Shown: positions 44,583-57,190 of the stretch, in pieces
Layout of the letters: every line of letters begins with the position of its first letter
Numbering within the stretch: the stretch's first letter is position 1
Origin: Lytechinus pictus
Taxonomy: Eukaryota; Echinodermata; Echinoidea; Temnopleuroida; Toxopneustidae
Direction of reading: 5' to 3'
NCBI RefSeq assembly: GCF_037042905.1
Contig: NC_087253.1
Location: 5,771,501-5,835,500 of the forward strand
Length of the DNA: 64,000 nucleotides
Translations under genes and position numbers: made by a program
The notes under the pieces: generated by a model
Told to the model about the DNA's origin: nothing
The model's input: only the letters and a program-made list of their open reading frames with translations
The model's database searches: none

Positions 44583-44728
44583 GCCCCGTTGCATAAAAGT
44601 TACTACTATGGTAACTATCATGGTAACCATGGTAACGAGGCTCAACAGCCAATCAACATCAAGGATAATATGACAGTTACCATTGCATGACAAAGCTACC
44701 ATAATGGTGACTTTTTGTGCAACGGGGC
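44583..44728. mobile_element. GCCCCGTTGCATAAAAG MITE, copy c (146 bp, full form)
   Basis: Includes the right half AGCCAATCAACATCAAGG and CTACCATAATGGTGACTTTTTGTGC missing from the 105-bp copies. It pairs end to end. Confidence 0.85.
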
Positions 44729-45737
44729 TTAGGATTGTGCATATAACTGTTTTGTGAAATTAAGCGAATTAAAAAAAAAGAAATAATAAATTTTCTTATT
44801 TACATCTAATTTTGATAATACTTAGATGCTATGTTTTTTTTCTAATCAACTTTTTGTGTGGGTTGATCTCTCCTTAATATAAAAAAGACTTTACTTAAAC
44901 TACAAGTAAATCAGCATGCATAGCCCATTCACCATCTCTTTCATATCATTGAATGTGCTCCCCTCTTACGCGATCTCCCACCCCCTCTCTCTCTCTCTGT
45001 TTCCCTCCTTATTCCTCCTGCCTTTCATTCTCTCTATTTTCCCTTCTTTGTTTTACCTTTTCTCCTATCACACCATGCCTTCTTTCCTTTCTTGTTTGTC
45101 TATTCTCCCCCTCCCTCTCTCACCCACCCCCTCTTTCTTTCCTTATTCCTGTCCGACCATCCTGTCATTTCATTCTCTCCATTCCCCCTTCTTTGTTTAC
45201 CTTTCCTTCTATCACACTATTTCTCTCATTTTATGTCCCCCACCACCTGGTTATCTCTCTCATTCTTCTTCTCCTCTCTTTCAATACACGTCTTAAAGGT
45301 ATACACCAGGCTGAAATTATTATAGCTTTGGAGTTTCATCAAAATCAGATTGAAAAATGAAGTCGATCTAATTTCAAAGTCCAGCAATATTTTGTGAAAA
45401 CAATTTCATACGGCCATCACGAATATGCAATAGATGGGTTATGATTTTATGCCTAAACAAATATTTTCCTAAAATCATTTCAACAAATCATAATGTTTCC
45501 ATATTTTCAGTCAAAATCATGTCTCCTAAGCATTAAAGTTGAAAATGATGAAAAAATGAAAAGATGATGAAAATCCATAATTTATTGGTCGAAATAGACA
45601 TGAAATGAAATACTCCGAAAATTTGCTTTGCCCAATTGATCGTGGGCCCGGCAGCCAGATCGACGAGGCTCTATCTCTTTAATAATTGTTGAACGCCAAA
45701 CAGGGTAGCAGCAACTCCCATCTTTTAACGTCTTTTG
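44729..45737. other. Spacer III, distal part
   Basis: Lacks both the 2.1-kb element and the foldback. The CT-rich tract III runs at about 44948-45290, followed by AT-rich sequence matching 31590-31800. No gene. Confidence 0.5.
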
Positions 45738-45813
45738 GTCGGACGCGGTCGGGGTTTGAACCCCTGACCTCCCGGTTGTGAGACGAACGCTCTACCAACT
45801 GAGCCAATACACC
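45738..45813 (-). mobile_element. tRNA-Val-like SINE head, copy in spacer III
   Basis: A and B boxes intact on the minus strand, with one or two differences from spacers I and II (GTATTGG for GTGTTGG). About 11 bp of the SINE body is missing near 45657 (CAGCCAGATCGACG). Confidence 0.75.
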
Positions 45814-46906
45814 GGTTATAGTTAAAGTTATAGTTATAGCAGTGATTATAGTAAATCGGTTGAAAGACCAACGGTTGTCTTCGCGGATAAACGATAATGT
45901 CATAATACAAAATAATATAAATGAGGATTATGGCATCATCAGTTCGCTCATTTTATTTTATTTCATTTCATTTATTTTCCACTTCCACCAATCATATACA
46001 ATAAGTTTTGTTACATACATCTTGATATAATTATAATCAATAAAACCAGAAAACTTTATATGTATAACAATCAAGATAACCACATATATCAGGTCGGAAA
46101 TTGAGGAAGCTACTAAAAAGCGAAGCTAATAGAATGCAGCCTCCTACTACATGAGCAAAACATAAACACAACATGGTAGAAATTTTAGCATGAATCCAGT
46201 TGAATGTATAATACCTGACAAAACTACTTGTATACGAAAATAATACGTACACTTTTTCTTGAACTACCTTGAAAGAAAATATTTATTGTCATTTAATACC
46301 CATTTTATTTTTGTATATTTTGAAACCCCGACTAGTGAGGAGAGCTTCATAATAGAAACTAGTTTTTCTTTTTAATAGTCACCCACAGGCACTAGTGGGT
46401 GGTATTATCTTCCTCTTGTACATATTATTGTTGCCTTTTGCCTGGAAACAAAATAAAATAACATAAATAAATAAATACAAAGTATTAGAAGTGAGCTTCT
46501 TAAGTTAATATCTGATAAACTTGCTAATACATTATTATATGATAATTCATACGTGCACTTGAACTATTTTAACAATAAATATTATTACAATATTTATTAG
46601 CTCAGTTAAATTTGTTAAGGATTAGTAGAGAATAATTAATTAATAAAAACGACGAATTAACGATATATATATTTCATTTTCATTAAAAGAAAGTGCGACG
46701 AAGTGGTAGACTTACCAGGCACTCTTCTTTAGTTGATAATTAACAGTTTACATTCAAATTTTGATATTTCGGAGAAATACAACCGATTAATGTGCAGATA
46801 AAATTAGTCCTACACTATCTGTGGAAGGGGGGGGGGTCCATTATTCGCAATAATGTAGATCATTTTAAGTTCAGTTGGGTTTGGATTATATAAAAACGAG
46901 GTACAT
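45814..46906. other. Spacer III, gene-proximal part
   Basis: Paralogous to 32104-33191 but more diverged in its first half. Includes CTAAAAAGCGAAGC near 46110. No gene. Confidence 0.5.
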
Positions 46907-46912
46907 TTTATT
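46907..46912 (-). terminator. AATAAA overlapping the gene 4 stop codon
   Basis: CTG GAA TAA AAT on the minus strand. The Leu codon differs from genes 2 and 3 but the signal is kept. Confidence 0.6.
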
Positions 46913-47777
46913 CCAGTGATACTTTGATGAAATACAAGTGATTCATACAAGCAAATGCAAGCATTTCGTGTGAGAGGGAAACCAGGTAACACCACGTTGA
47001 ATTCATCACTTTCAAATCGAGCGCATTGAATTCAACTCTTTCCTTCAGGTTCAGATCGTCAAGATCATAGAGCCTTATTACAACTCTCCTATTCTGCATG
47101 TCAACACTCGCTACATACACCCTGTCCTGCTCATCCACGGCGGCATACAGGCGGACACCCTCTGGAGCTTGTATAGACTCACCGGCATTCCCATCCCTGT
47201 CATAGACTGTTAACACCCTTGGAAAGAAACAACATGAGCTCGCGACGATCAAACCCGACCTGGTGGCTGCTGCCTGACCGGTCCTGTTTCTTGTTTGAAC
47301 AGCGTGTTTGAGAGTGGATCCTGTCGGGTCATAGATGTAAACTTGTTTTCCAGCGTTAGTAATGATGATTTCATCTGATGGACTCCTGTTAAGGGTGAGA
47401 AATTTGCCATTGTCATTCACGTGAATGGTTGATTTCTTAGATCCATCGGGAGAATATACGTGTGCTTCTGAATTACCCGTCGATAGGCATAGTGACCTGT
47501 CTTCCTGTATAATAAGATCAAAATACTCCAGGCCATTACGTGTGTTCGGGTACGGCCATTGCTGCTCTCTACCATCTGAATTGATTACAGCTGCACCGAA
47601 TCCAACCTTCCCAAACGGGATACCCACGCTGTCATCAGAGTACCGCGTCATTCCCCACACCAATGCAAATGCTGGTAGAGTTACACGTTTAATGACACTT
47701 AACTTGGGATCTGATCTTGTGTTGCTGCCGAGGTTGGGACGAGGACTCTGTTCAGGTTTGCGCTTGCACCCTTTCTT
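46908..47777 (-). CDS. TRIM-like gene 4, exon 2: beta-propeller
   Basis: 870 bp, open, joined in phase 0 to exon 1 by the same acceptor. It differs from gene 2 by EYFDL (for EYFYL), GESIQAPEGVRLYAA (for GESLQAPDGVGLYAA) and SLSHEM (for SLSPEM). The APEG form is also found in gene 1 and the SHEM form in relic gene 5, so these may be ancestral states. The predicted role is target recognition for the RING ligase. Confidence 0.85.
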   Translation of the reverse strand, partial: KKGCKRKPEQSPRPNLGSNTRSDPKLSVIKRVTLPAFALVWGMTRYSDDSVGIPFGKVGFGAAVINSDGREQQWPYPNTRNGLEYFDLIIQEDRSLCLSTGNSEAHVYSPDGSKKSTIHVNDNGKFLTLNRSPSDEIIITNAGKQVYIYDPTGSTLKHAVQTRNRTGQAAATRSGLIVASSCCFFPRVLTVYDRDGNAGESIQAPEGVRLYAAVDEQDRVYVASVDMQNRRVVIRLYDLDDLNLKERVEFNALDLKVMNSTWCYLVSLSHEMLAFACMNHLYFIKVSLE

Positions 47778-48710
47778 CTGTGTGAATTAATACAAGTGAG
47801 AAAAAAAAAACCCAGTAAATTGACATTGTTAAAGAATCAAGTAATTTGGGACATTGAGCAGTATTAGGACACAAGAAGTACAAGGCGCAGATCTGCACCC
47901 AATACGATTGGCCATGACCCTCCCCCCTTTTTTTTTGGGGGGGGGGGCGGGGGTGGGAGGGGGTCAAATTTTACAGACAAATTCACATCGCGGAAAAGTC
48001 CAAATCCGGGTCAGCGCCTTTAGTAGCAGAGCAGTATTATTAGTACTATGTAGTAGTAGTAGTAATAGTATTAGTGTGGACATCAGATCTTATAAATTAT
48101 GTCGGAATAGGCTCGAACCTTTTGACCATGTTTTTATTATAAACTTTCCTTTCGTTCTTTGGTCCTCCTTTCATGGTTGTAATGAATGCTTGTTTAGGGG
48201 TCCATGGTACCCAAGACCAACGTTTGTACTTTTTTTTTTTTTTTTTTTTTTTTTTGGGGGGGGGGGGGGGGGGGAGCCCTTAGTCGTTAAGACCAACGTT
48301 TTAAGTATAAGGCTAGCTTTATTTTTACAATAGGTACCTCCTCAGGATTGAATAGATAGATTTACCTACATTTATATAATTGAAGACTTCTCAATCTTCT
48401 TGTTATTCTTCCCCTTCTTCTTTCTCTCAATACTTTCCCTCTTTTTATTTATAACTCTTCCTTAATAATTTGTATTCGTACTTTGGTGAATTTCTTGCTG
48501 AAATCTTCCAGGGGTGCATCCGTTGCCCCGGGCGCACCCCCCTGCTCATTCGTAATTGGTCGTGATGGTACAGTTCGATTCTCTTTAATTAATGACTATG
48601 ACGACCAATGAGTATTCAAAATTTTGACAAATTAATGTGGACCTTAATTCGCACAAAGATTCTTGTTTTTATCATCATGCAGCATTTAAAAATGAATGAT
48701 CATGACTAAC
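47778..48710 (-). other. Intron of gene 4 (933 bp)
   Basis: Contains the same poly-T/poly-G segment (about 48231-48388) as gene 2, with a shorter T run and a longer G run. Same splice sites. Confidence 0.7.
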
Positions 48711-49361
48711 CTTCCCCTTGCCACCCTCTATTGGAACAATCTCATGACCTTCAAAAAGAAAAGCCATCTCATGATGACCCGCTACACACTTCTTACACAG
48801 GTACTTGTCGCAGGTTTTGCAGACTGAGTGGGCATCCCTTTGTCGTCTGCAAGCATTGCATTTTGGACGTGTTCCACTCTTTTTGTCCTCTTGTTTGGGG
48901 GTGCAGTCTTTTTTAGCAGATTGATCAATGACATCCTCAATGGGAACAGTCTCATGACCTTCAAAAATAAAAGCCATTTCTTGATGACCAGTCACACACC
49001 TATCACACAAATACCTGTCGCAGGTCTTGCAGAATAACTCGGCATCCCTCTGTCGTCTGCAAGCATTGCATTTAGGACGAGTCTCCCTCTTTTTTGCGTT
49101 GTAGTCGTCTATGCATCCGTTGACCGTCACATTAGGAGGGAAATCATCAGAACGTTTTCCAGAAGTAAACTTGGAGACCTTCCTGCAGACTGGGCACACC
49201 ATGTGGTTATTATTTGGATGGGCTTGTCCGTAGTTCCTTAGGCACCCCCGACAGAAAGTGTGCCCACATGTCGGAAGAATGCTTGCCTCGACGAAGATAT
49301 CGAAGCAAAGTGGGCATGTCAAGTTTTTTGAAGGGCTAGAAGATTTCCTTCTCAAAGCCAT
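48711..49361 (-). CDS. TRIM-like gene 4, exon 1: RING + two B-boxes
   Basis: 217 codons. By eye the nucleotide sequence equals gene 2 exon 1, including Val180. The RING (C16 to C59) and both B-boxes (98-136, 168-206) are complete. The start is set by the upstream in-frame TAG. The identity with gene 2, across an intervening gene 3 that differs, points to very recent block duplication or gene conversion (or an assembly duplication). Confidence 0.9.
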
Positions 49362-50188
49362 TTCATCCTTTTCCTACAGGATTCTTTTTATGTCTAATCA
49401 TTAAAACAGTAAGAGTATGAATTACAGTTCTAATATCCTCTAGAATTCACCACCCAATATGACGGAAGCAGAATCATACTCTAACTTATTGTCTTGAATG
49501 CTAAATGTTAAATTCCGCTTCGCTCGCTTCCTGCGTGGGGAACATCCTACCAATTTATGTCACAGTCACAACGGCGAAACCGATCCGATACCGAAAAAAT
49601 TGTTTACATTATTTCCAATGATATATTACTGCTTGGTTTGGAACCGGCTTCATGGGTTTGACTGTAACACCTAATGTTGACAGTCCGATTGTAATTATCT
49701 TTATCAAATAACAGATAGTGAGACGTCAGTAGTAAATGGTGCATGAGCGTTCAGGGGGAAATACACCTTGCATTGACATGTTGCATAACTGTATATATAT
49801 AAACCAAACTGTTTCCCCGCCAACAAATCAAACATCCTTAAACTTCTGGGATAGCATATCTACTATAGATTATGTCACGATTATGTTAAAGTAGCTCCAG
49901 TCTAAGATTAAAGTTTATTTCATTTCTACCAAACATTAACAACAACGTAGGGCCTACATTGGAAAGATCTATGGGAGCTAGACCGGGGAGAATTATAACA
50001 CGGGGAAAATGTAACAGAGGCTCCCATATTCTCAGTAGAAACAGACACGTTGTACTGTATACATAACACATGCGCATTTCATGCTGCTTGAGTTTAAGCA
50101 AATACGGTTCGTGGCAATTTCTACAGCATAATAATCGTTCTATTAAACAGGACCTAAGACTAGTCGTAATTTATATTCCAGGGTAAGA

Positions 50189-50221
<33 letters not shown>

Positions 50222-50290
50222 GGGGGGGGGGGTACTCGAATTATAATATAACATGGCACCTACTTGAACGTGCCGAACGAAAGTCAGGGG
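49362..50290 (-). promoter_or_regulatory. 5' flank of gene 4
   Basis: As gene 2, with the TATATATA stretch at 49791-49805 and the GT/G microsatellite at about 50191-50232. Just before the microsatellite (TAATTTATATTCCAGGGTAAG) it matches gene 3 rather than gene 2, a switch point of similarity. Confidence 0.4.
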
Positions 50291-50456
50291 GCTCTAGTAC
50301 TACAAGTCAATCTTGGGCTTAAAACAGGGGTATCCGGAACGGGTCTTGGATCAACATTATTTTGCTTTAAAAAAAATCATATATTTCATGTAATAAAATA
50401 CAAAAGAAATAGATAGCGGATGACATCATCATTCCCTCATTTGCATAGAGACCTGT

Positions 50457-50561
50457 GCCCCGTTGCATAAAAGTTACTATTATGGTAACTATCATGATAA
50501 CCATGGTAACGATGCTCAACAGTCAAACAAGATTCCATGACAGTTACCATTGCAACGGGGC
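50457..50561. mobile_element. GCCCCGTTGCATAAAAG MITE, copy d (105 bp)
   Basis: Deleted form, as copies a and b. Confidence 0.8.
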
Positions 50562-52043
50562 TTAGGATTGTGCATATAACTGTTTTGTGAAATTAGGCGA
50601 ATTAAAGTAAAAAGATCATAATTTTCTTATTTTACACCTGATTTTGATTATTATACCAAGTGCTATGCTTCAGTGTTGTTTTTATTCGAATCAACTTTTT
50701 CTTGGGGTTTATCTGTCCTTTAAAAACTTGGCTTAAATTACAAGTACCAGCATGCATAGCCCATTCCCCATCTCCCTCTTCTATATCATTGAATGTGCTC
50801 CCCTCTTTCCCTCTCCCCCACCCCTCTTCCTCCACCCCTCTCTCTTTCCCTCCTTATTCCTAGTCTGCTGGGCAAACCCTTCACTCGAGTTAAGGGTCTG
50901 AATGTGCAGCCTACTCATGCCTTGTGTAGTGAAGGCTCTCTCGCTCAGGGTCTGCTTCATCTTTGGAAGTTGGGCACAAATTTTGCTATGTCAATCATTG
51001 TGAGTTTGTTACCATGACATTCCCTCTCTGAACTCTCCTCCCACTAGCTGGTCATTTGGGCTAGTCACCTGCTGGGCAGGAGATCAACTGGTGTTTGTTT
51101 AATTACACGCTGCATTGCACTTATACTCCTGATTGAAACTCCAGTCTAGCATTATGCAATAGCATAGTGGCATACATATATGGCAAATGTCTTGCTATGG
51201 TCCCTGACTCCCTGATAAATAAATGTTGCTTTCTCTCTTTTTGAATCTTGATAGTTTTTTTAATTGTGCATGTTGGTATGTTTATTCTTTTGGATCACAC
51301 AGTGTTTTTTTAAACAAAGCCCTTTTCGTTGCTTATAATTAACACTGTACAGCAAAGTTTTATCAAACAAAAATAATCTTTGACAGCGCAGGCATAACAT
51401 TTTATCCTACATGTATAGGCATTAGAAGGCAAAGAAAGTTCGGGAAATATTCTCCAAAACTGCAACATCAATATCAATTTTGTTGATATTATCTTAATTA
51501 TCAAGTTTTAGTTTGTAGGCTTATATGGGTTTGTTTTCCCCTATAATTATTGGAAAACAGCAAAGCATTTATCAATTTACACTCACTAAATTTGATATCA
51601 AAGTTACTCTCGAATAATTCATATTCATCTACAATATGCCTTTTGTGGTTCCACATGTACAAATTTGCTCAGTCATATTAATAATTTTTCATAATATATG
51701 ATTACAAACAGAAGGAATTGAAATATTTCACATCATAAGATAATGCAAATGAAAATGGTGTGTGACATGGGTAATTCTCTCATTTGCATGATGATCAGGA
51801 GGTAGGCCTTCATGTACAAATGCATAAACATTAAACTTGATGTTTTGTGAAAAATTAATGTCATAACATTCTTACCTTAAACACCAACTCAATTACTTAA
51901 AATGGTAAAAGAAAGAAATAACATTTTATAGAAATTACACTAAAAATGAGACAGCAAAAAGCCGAACAAACCCTGGAAAATACAAAACTACTAAAACCTA
52001 TATATCAATTGAAATACTGATCGAAAGAAAAAAAAAAGAAAAC

Positions 52044-52697
52044 ATTAAATGTCAAGTCCACCCCAGAAAATTGTTGATTTGAATCAATAGAGAAAAATCA
52101 AACAAACATAACGCTGCAAATTTCATCGAAATTGGATGTAGAGTCTGTGATGTCCATCACTCATTATTTAGTTTGTTATTGTTTGAATAATTCAATATTT
52201 CAATTTTTACAGATTTGACAATAAGGACCAACTTAACTTAACCATAAACTGTTAAAATAATGGTAATTCCACATGTTCAGGGAGAAATAAAACTTTGTTT
52301 CACTTGACAAGGAGGAGAAAATTAGAATATTTCATATTTCATATAATATCTCGTTCAATAGGCAAATCCAGCATAATTTTAGGTCAAGTCCAATGGAATG
52401 AGCATTGTTTAATACTATATGATTCAGTCAAGTTGGTCCTCATTTTCAAATCTATAAAAAATGAAATATTGCATAATTCAAACAATAAAAAACAAAAGAA
52501 ATAGTGAGTGAGGGACATCATCAACTTTCTCATTTGAGTTGTGCATATCACTGTTTTGTGAAAAATTAGCAAAACTTTGAAGTGTCCTAACTTTCTTATT
52601 TTTCATACGATTTTGATGAAATTTTCAGCGTTTTGCTAGTTTGATTTTTCTCTATTTATTCAAATCAACATTTTTCTGGGGTGGACTTGACCTTTAA
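52044..52697. mobile_element. TTAA MITE (AAGTCCACCCCAGAAAA family)
   Basis: Begins TTAAATGTCAAGTCCACCCC and ends with the inverted GGGGTGGACTTGACCTTTAA. Inner blocks (GATTTGAATCAATAGAG and its partner CTCTATTTATTCAAATC) are also inverted. 654 bp. Confidence 0.8.
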
Positions 52698-53770
52698 TGA
52701 CCTGACAGTTTCTCTGTTTCCAATTATTCCCCTCCTTATATCATCTTCACATTTTTTTTCTTCATTTCTTTCTTCGTATTTTTGTCTGTTCCTTCCTTTT
52801 TTATTTACCCTTTTCCTCTATTTTCGGCAGAAGGGGGGGGGGGGGGGTGCGGAGCCGCTCCGGCTCTCTGGATCCACATAATTATCGTTACAGGGAAATA
52901 CAGCAATTGTAGTTTTGGCCTATAGTCTTCTTTATACAAAGCATTATAATTGTGTGAATAATTGGGCATGTATCGCGAGCGCGTAGCGCCAAGGTGGCGG
53001 GGGGTGCAGAAATATATTGCTGTACACATGCGTAACCAAAAAATGAAAATAGATTAAAGGGGTGCATTTTATAAGTTTTGTACGCGGACCGCGCATGCAC
53101 TTGTTTAGGGTATCAAAAATACAAATTTTCAAAAAAGGGGTGGTTTTGAAAGACTGGTCAATGGTCAATCGCGGGGTCAAACGTAGAGTCTATTTAGGGT
53201 ATGTTTTTCCAAAGTTTTTTTTAGACTAGCCAAACGCGTTTAGGGTATGTTTTTTCCTCGGGGCTTTTCCTCCTCCTTTCTAAAAAGTGTTTGGGCCTGA
53301 GACAAAACTTGTTTAGGTGTCATATTCTGGCGACAACTCGTTTAGGGGCCAAAATGTGCAAAATGAAGCCCGCGAAAAACTTGTTTAGCGGGTTATTTTC
53401 AACACAGAGGAAAACTCGTATATAGGGGGGTCGGAAATAATTTGGTCATGTGTACAGCAGTACATTTGACTGCCCCCCCCCCCCGGCAAGGCGGGTAGAG
53501 TTATAATGTTAACCGTCTTTTACATCCTTTCTTCACCAGGGGCTCCTTTCCCTTTTTTTCACCCGTGACTTTCCCCCATTTTTTCTTATTCATTTAGGTT
53601 TCCTTTTTGTTTGGGAGGGATGTCCCCACTAGAAATTTAGTGTAGACTCATCCTTATGCCCCGCCCATGCTTCCACTGCCTACATTATAACTTTATTTTT
53701 TATTTTCTTTATTACTGGTACCTTATTTTCATCCTAATCGATGTGCATGTGCAATTTTTTATTATAAGCA
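52698..53770. other. Interior of the 6-kb element, no gene
   Basis: Contains a polypyrimidine stretch and hAT-like end (52735-52875: G run, then CTCTGGATCCAC), a GCGAGCGCGTAGCGC motif near 52976 and several GTTTAGGGTATG/TTGTTTAGG repeats between 53100 and 53420. Confidence 0.45.
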
Positions 53771-53908
53771 AAGTTGATTTGAGTAAAAAGAGAAAATCCC
53801 ACAAGCATAACGCAGAAAAATAGAAAGTGATAACAATTTACATGTTTGCTTCATTTCACCAGGGAGTTGTGATGTATTTCACAAAAATTATGTGAACATC
53901 CTGGTCGG

Positions 53909-54890
53909 CAGTGCCCCCCAATCGGCTGACCCCCCCCCCCCCCAAAAAAAAAAAAAAAAAAAACGGGGAAAATTACAATTATGTTATGTTATATTACATA
54001 AGAAATATCTTTTTCATAACTTTATGAAACATTAACTCAGGGCCTATGTCTTCATTGTTCCTGGTGCTCGCATTGTCTGTTTAAGAAGATATATAATCCT
54101 GTTGTACTAAAACCTCCCGTTTTCAAGTCAATATACACCAAATATATTTTTTCGCAGTTCGAGATATTGTTTTATGCACAATAGTATGCTTCTTTTTCAT
54201 GACTACTTAAAGCGATTGCCCAATTTTAAGGTCTTAATATAAAACATTTCCTGTCCGTGCTTACGTTCGCAATTAGTGGATTGGTGAGGTATAACTGCCC
54301 TCCATGAGTTCCTATAGAATCAGTGCTTAAAATTTCCCTTTTTCTGATCTGAATGTAACAAAATTCAGCTCGCTCTTCGTATAATGATTACACAAATTTG
54401 ATTATAATGTCCATTTATAGGTCTGAATATCCAAAGTTTTCAGTTCGCGCTTCGCGCTCGCAATATTTGATTAGTGAGATGCGTATAATGATGATTACAA
54501 TTACTACAAGCATGACAAGTGCTTAATGCGTTTAGATGCAATACTAACAAAATCAGCAAGAGCTTGGCATTCGCATTAGATGACTATGGTGACATATGTA
54601 TACTCTTAATGGATTCCTAAAATATAGTCCTTAAAATCTCCCTGTTTGAGGTCAATATATACAAAAATTTCAGCTCGCGCTTCTCGCTCGCATTGTTTAG
54701 TGAGACAGGTACGTATAATGATTACAAAAATTTGAGTCCCTTTTTAGGTCTGAATATCCAACATTTTCAGCTCGAGCTTCGCACTCGCATTATTTGATAA
54801 GTTAGATACATACGAAGCGCGCTCACTAAGTGGCTCAGAATTTTTGCTGGTGCCCCCCCCCCCAATGCCGTGACCCACAGTACGCCACTG
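53909..54890. mobile_element. hAT-like element, 982 bp, nested in a MITE
   Basis: Starts CAGTGCCCCCCAATCGGCTG (a shortened left end) and ends GTACGCCACTG. The flanking 8-mers are CTGGTCGG and CTGGCCGG, a target duplication matching at 7 of 8. The host is a TTAA-type MITE: CATCCTGGTCGG continues as TATGCAAATGAG, as in the uninterrupted element near 7805-7835. The interior has GCTCGCGCTTCGCGCTCGC copies near 54448 and variants near 54673 and 54770. Confidence 0.75.
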
Positions 54891-55807
54891 CTGGCCGGTA
54901 TGCAAATGAGGGGACTGACGACATCACTCACTATTTTTTTTGGTATTTTAATATATTGAATATTGATGTTTCAAATTTCTCATCGTCACGTGAAGCAAAA
55001 TTTTCTCTTCTAAACATGTGGCATTACCATGGTACTAACATTTGATATGTTCAGTCAAGTTGGTCTTTTATGTCAAATCTGTAAACATTGAAATATCGTT
55101 AAAACTATTTTTTAATGAAAGAAGAAGCCAAAAGTATAAAATGAGGGACATCATTGTCTTTCTCATTTTACATGCCATTTTAAGTTGTGAATATAAAGTC
55201 TTCACTGTTTTTTTTTAAGTATTTGAATTTAATTTTACTATTTATAACCTGCACACAGTTTTCTGTTGCCAACAGCCCTGGCTATAATGACAGATTGGAA
55301 TTAAAGATGTAATAATATTTAACTAGAAAAAAGAAAAGTAATGAGATAGAATCAAATAAATGTGGAGAATATGGAAGAAAAATGAGAGCCAAAGAGAAAT
55401 GGACTTCGTGCAAATTATATGAAATCTTAAAGTGATTGGTTAACATTGGTTTGACTTTTGAAAAATAAGAGCTAGAAGGTCACACTTGTCACCTGTGTCT
55501 GTGATATGTTACAAAAATGAATCCCAGAAAAAATTGCGTTCGAATATAATTATTTAGTGCTTCAAAAATTGAAATATAAAGTGACCGAAAACACCATCTT
55601 AATTTCATCCCACACACTTATGTGTACTATCTAGGCGTCTATAAGACGCCTATTTACAAAATCGGGGTTTGCCTTGTAGTTTTAGCTTTTCATTCTCAAT
55701 AATGGTTGTTTTCAGGGTTTATTAGTTCTAATACATGCACTTGTACACATGTTTCATCTTGGTTTGAGAATTTTTTAAATCGGCTGCTCACAAAGTTAAA
55801 CAATACC

Positions 55808-56354
55808 TTTGTCAAGTCCACCCTATATTTTTTTTATTTGAGTAAATAGAGGAAAATCAAACTAGCTAGGCTGAAAATTTCATCAAAATCGGACGTAAAA
55901 TAAGAAATGTATGATATTTTAAAGTTTCGCTTATTTTTCCCAAAGCAGTGATGTGACATGCACACCTGGGATGCAAACGAGACCGTTTATAACCCTAACT
56001 CACTATTTCAATTGTTTGTTATTGTTTAAATTGTGCAATAAGGACCAAGTTAACTGAACCATAGTAATAAAAAAGCTGATTCAACATGTTCAGGGAGGAA
56101 TTGGTCGTTGTTTCATTTGACATGAGGAGAAAATTAGAATATTTCACATAATCAAATGCAAAAAAGTGGATAGTCTCCTCATTTGCAAACCGGACCAGGA
56201 TGTGGAAAACTGTATGTGAAATTAACCGAAACTTTAAAATGTGATTAAACTTTCTTATTTAACATTCGATTTTGAGGACATTTTCAGTGTTATAAAATGT
56301 TGGATTTTCCTTTTTTTATTCAAATCAACTTCTTTGTTGGGTGAACTTGTCCTT
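55808..56354. mobile_element. Degenerate MITE of the AAGTCCACCC family
   Basis: Left TTGTCAAGTCCACCC and right GGGTGAACTTGTCC form decayed inverted ends, with ATTTGAGTAAATAGAGG inside and TTTATTCAAATCAAC at the far side. Confidence 0.65.
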
Positions 56355-56913
56355 GATCCTTAGTTATATTCATAATCTATTATAGGGCTAATAAAATACA
56401 TGAAGGAAGTTCCAACCTATATAAAGTGAAAACATGACCCAACAGTAAGATATAAAGAAACTTACGTGTACTTCCCTGCTTAGGACTGGAAGATTTGTTC
56501 TAGCAGGGATATGTGACAATTTCCTATGGCATTATACAGTAGGCCCTATAATGACCATTTCATTTCTGCATTTGCATGTAGACCACAAGATCCCTGAAGG
56601 GTTTTCTGGGCATGGGACATTGTTTATGTTGGATTAACTACTGGCTAAATCTTATCTGAGTTATCAATTATCTTCCCACTGGCCACTGGTAGCAGTTCCC
56701 CTGGGAGGCTGATTGACAATGTTTACTAGCCAATGGAAAGTGACTCTGAAAGAAGGAGGTGGGGCCAGATTTGGAGCGTGAGAAATGATTTTTGGAAGAT
56801 TATGCAGACCCTGTATTGGAACAGCAAGTTTTGTATGTGCTAGTCTTTGCGTGGAGGCACACTTATTGATCAAAGTTCCAATCAGGGTCTGTGCCTGCAG
56901 ACTACCTTATTCC

Positions 56914-57190
56914 TCCTGCCTTTCTCTATTCCCCCTTCTTTGTTTTTACCTTTTCTCCTATCAAAACACGCTTCTTCTCCTTTCTTGTTTGTCTTCTCTC
57001 CCTCCCTCTCTCCTTCTCTCCCCAACTACCCCTCTCTTTCATTCCTTATTCCTGTCCGACCACCCTGTCCTTTCATTCTTCCCATTCCCCCTTCTTTGTT
57101 TACCTTTTCTTCTATCACACTATTTCTCTCATTTTATGTCCCTCACCACCCGGCTCTCTCTTTCTTTCTCCCTCTTCACCTCTCTTTTAT
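56914..57190. repeat. CT-rich spacer tract IV (distal part)
   Basis: Continuation of the tract interrupted at 50860, matching 45011-45290. Confidence 0.8.

Larger units (their letters stand above)
50861..56904. mobile_element. 6.0-kb element with TAGTCTGC ends and 9-bp target duplication
   Basis: The left end is TAGTCTGCTGGGCA and the inverted right end TAGTCTGCAGGCAC. The 9-bp CCTTATTCC flanks both sides (50852-50860, 56905-56913). The paralogous CT-rich tract in spacer III reads CCTCCTTATTCCTCCTGCC without interruption near 45008, an empty site. No transposase frame is present. The length is inflated by nested MITEs and a nested hAT element. Short inverted ends with a 9-bp duplication leave Mutator-like as one possible family. 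Confidence 0.7.
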
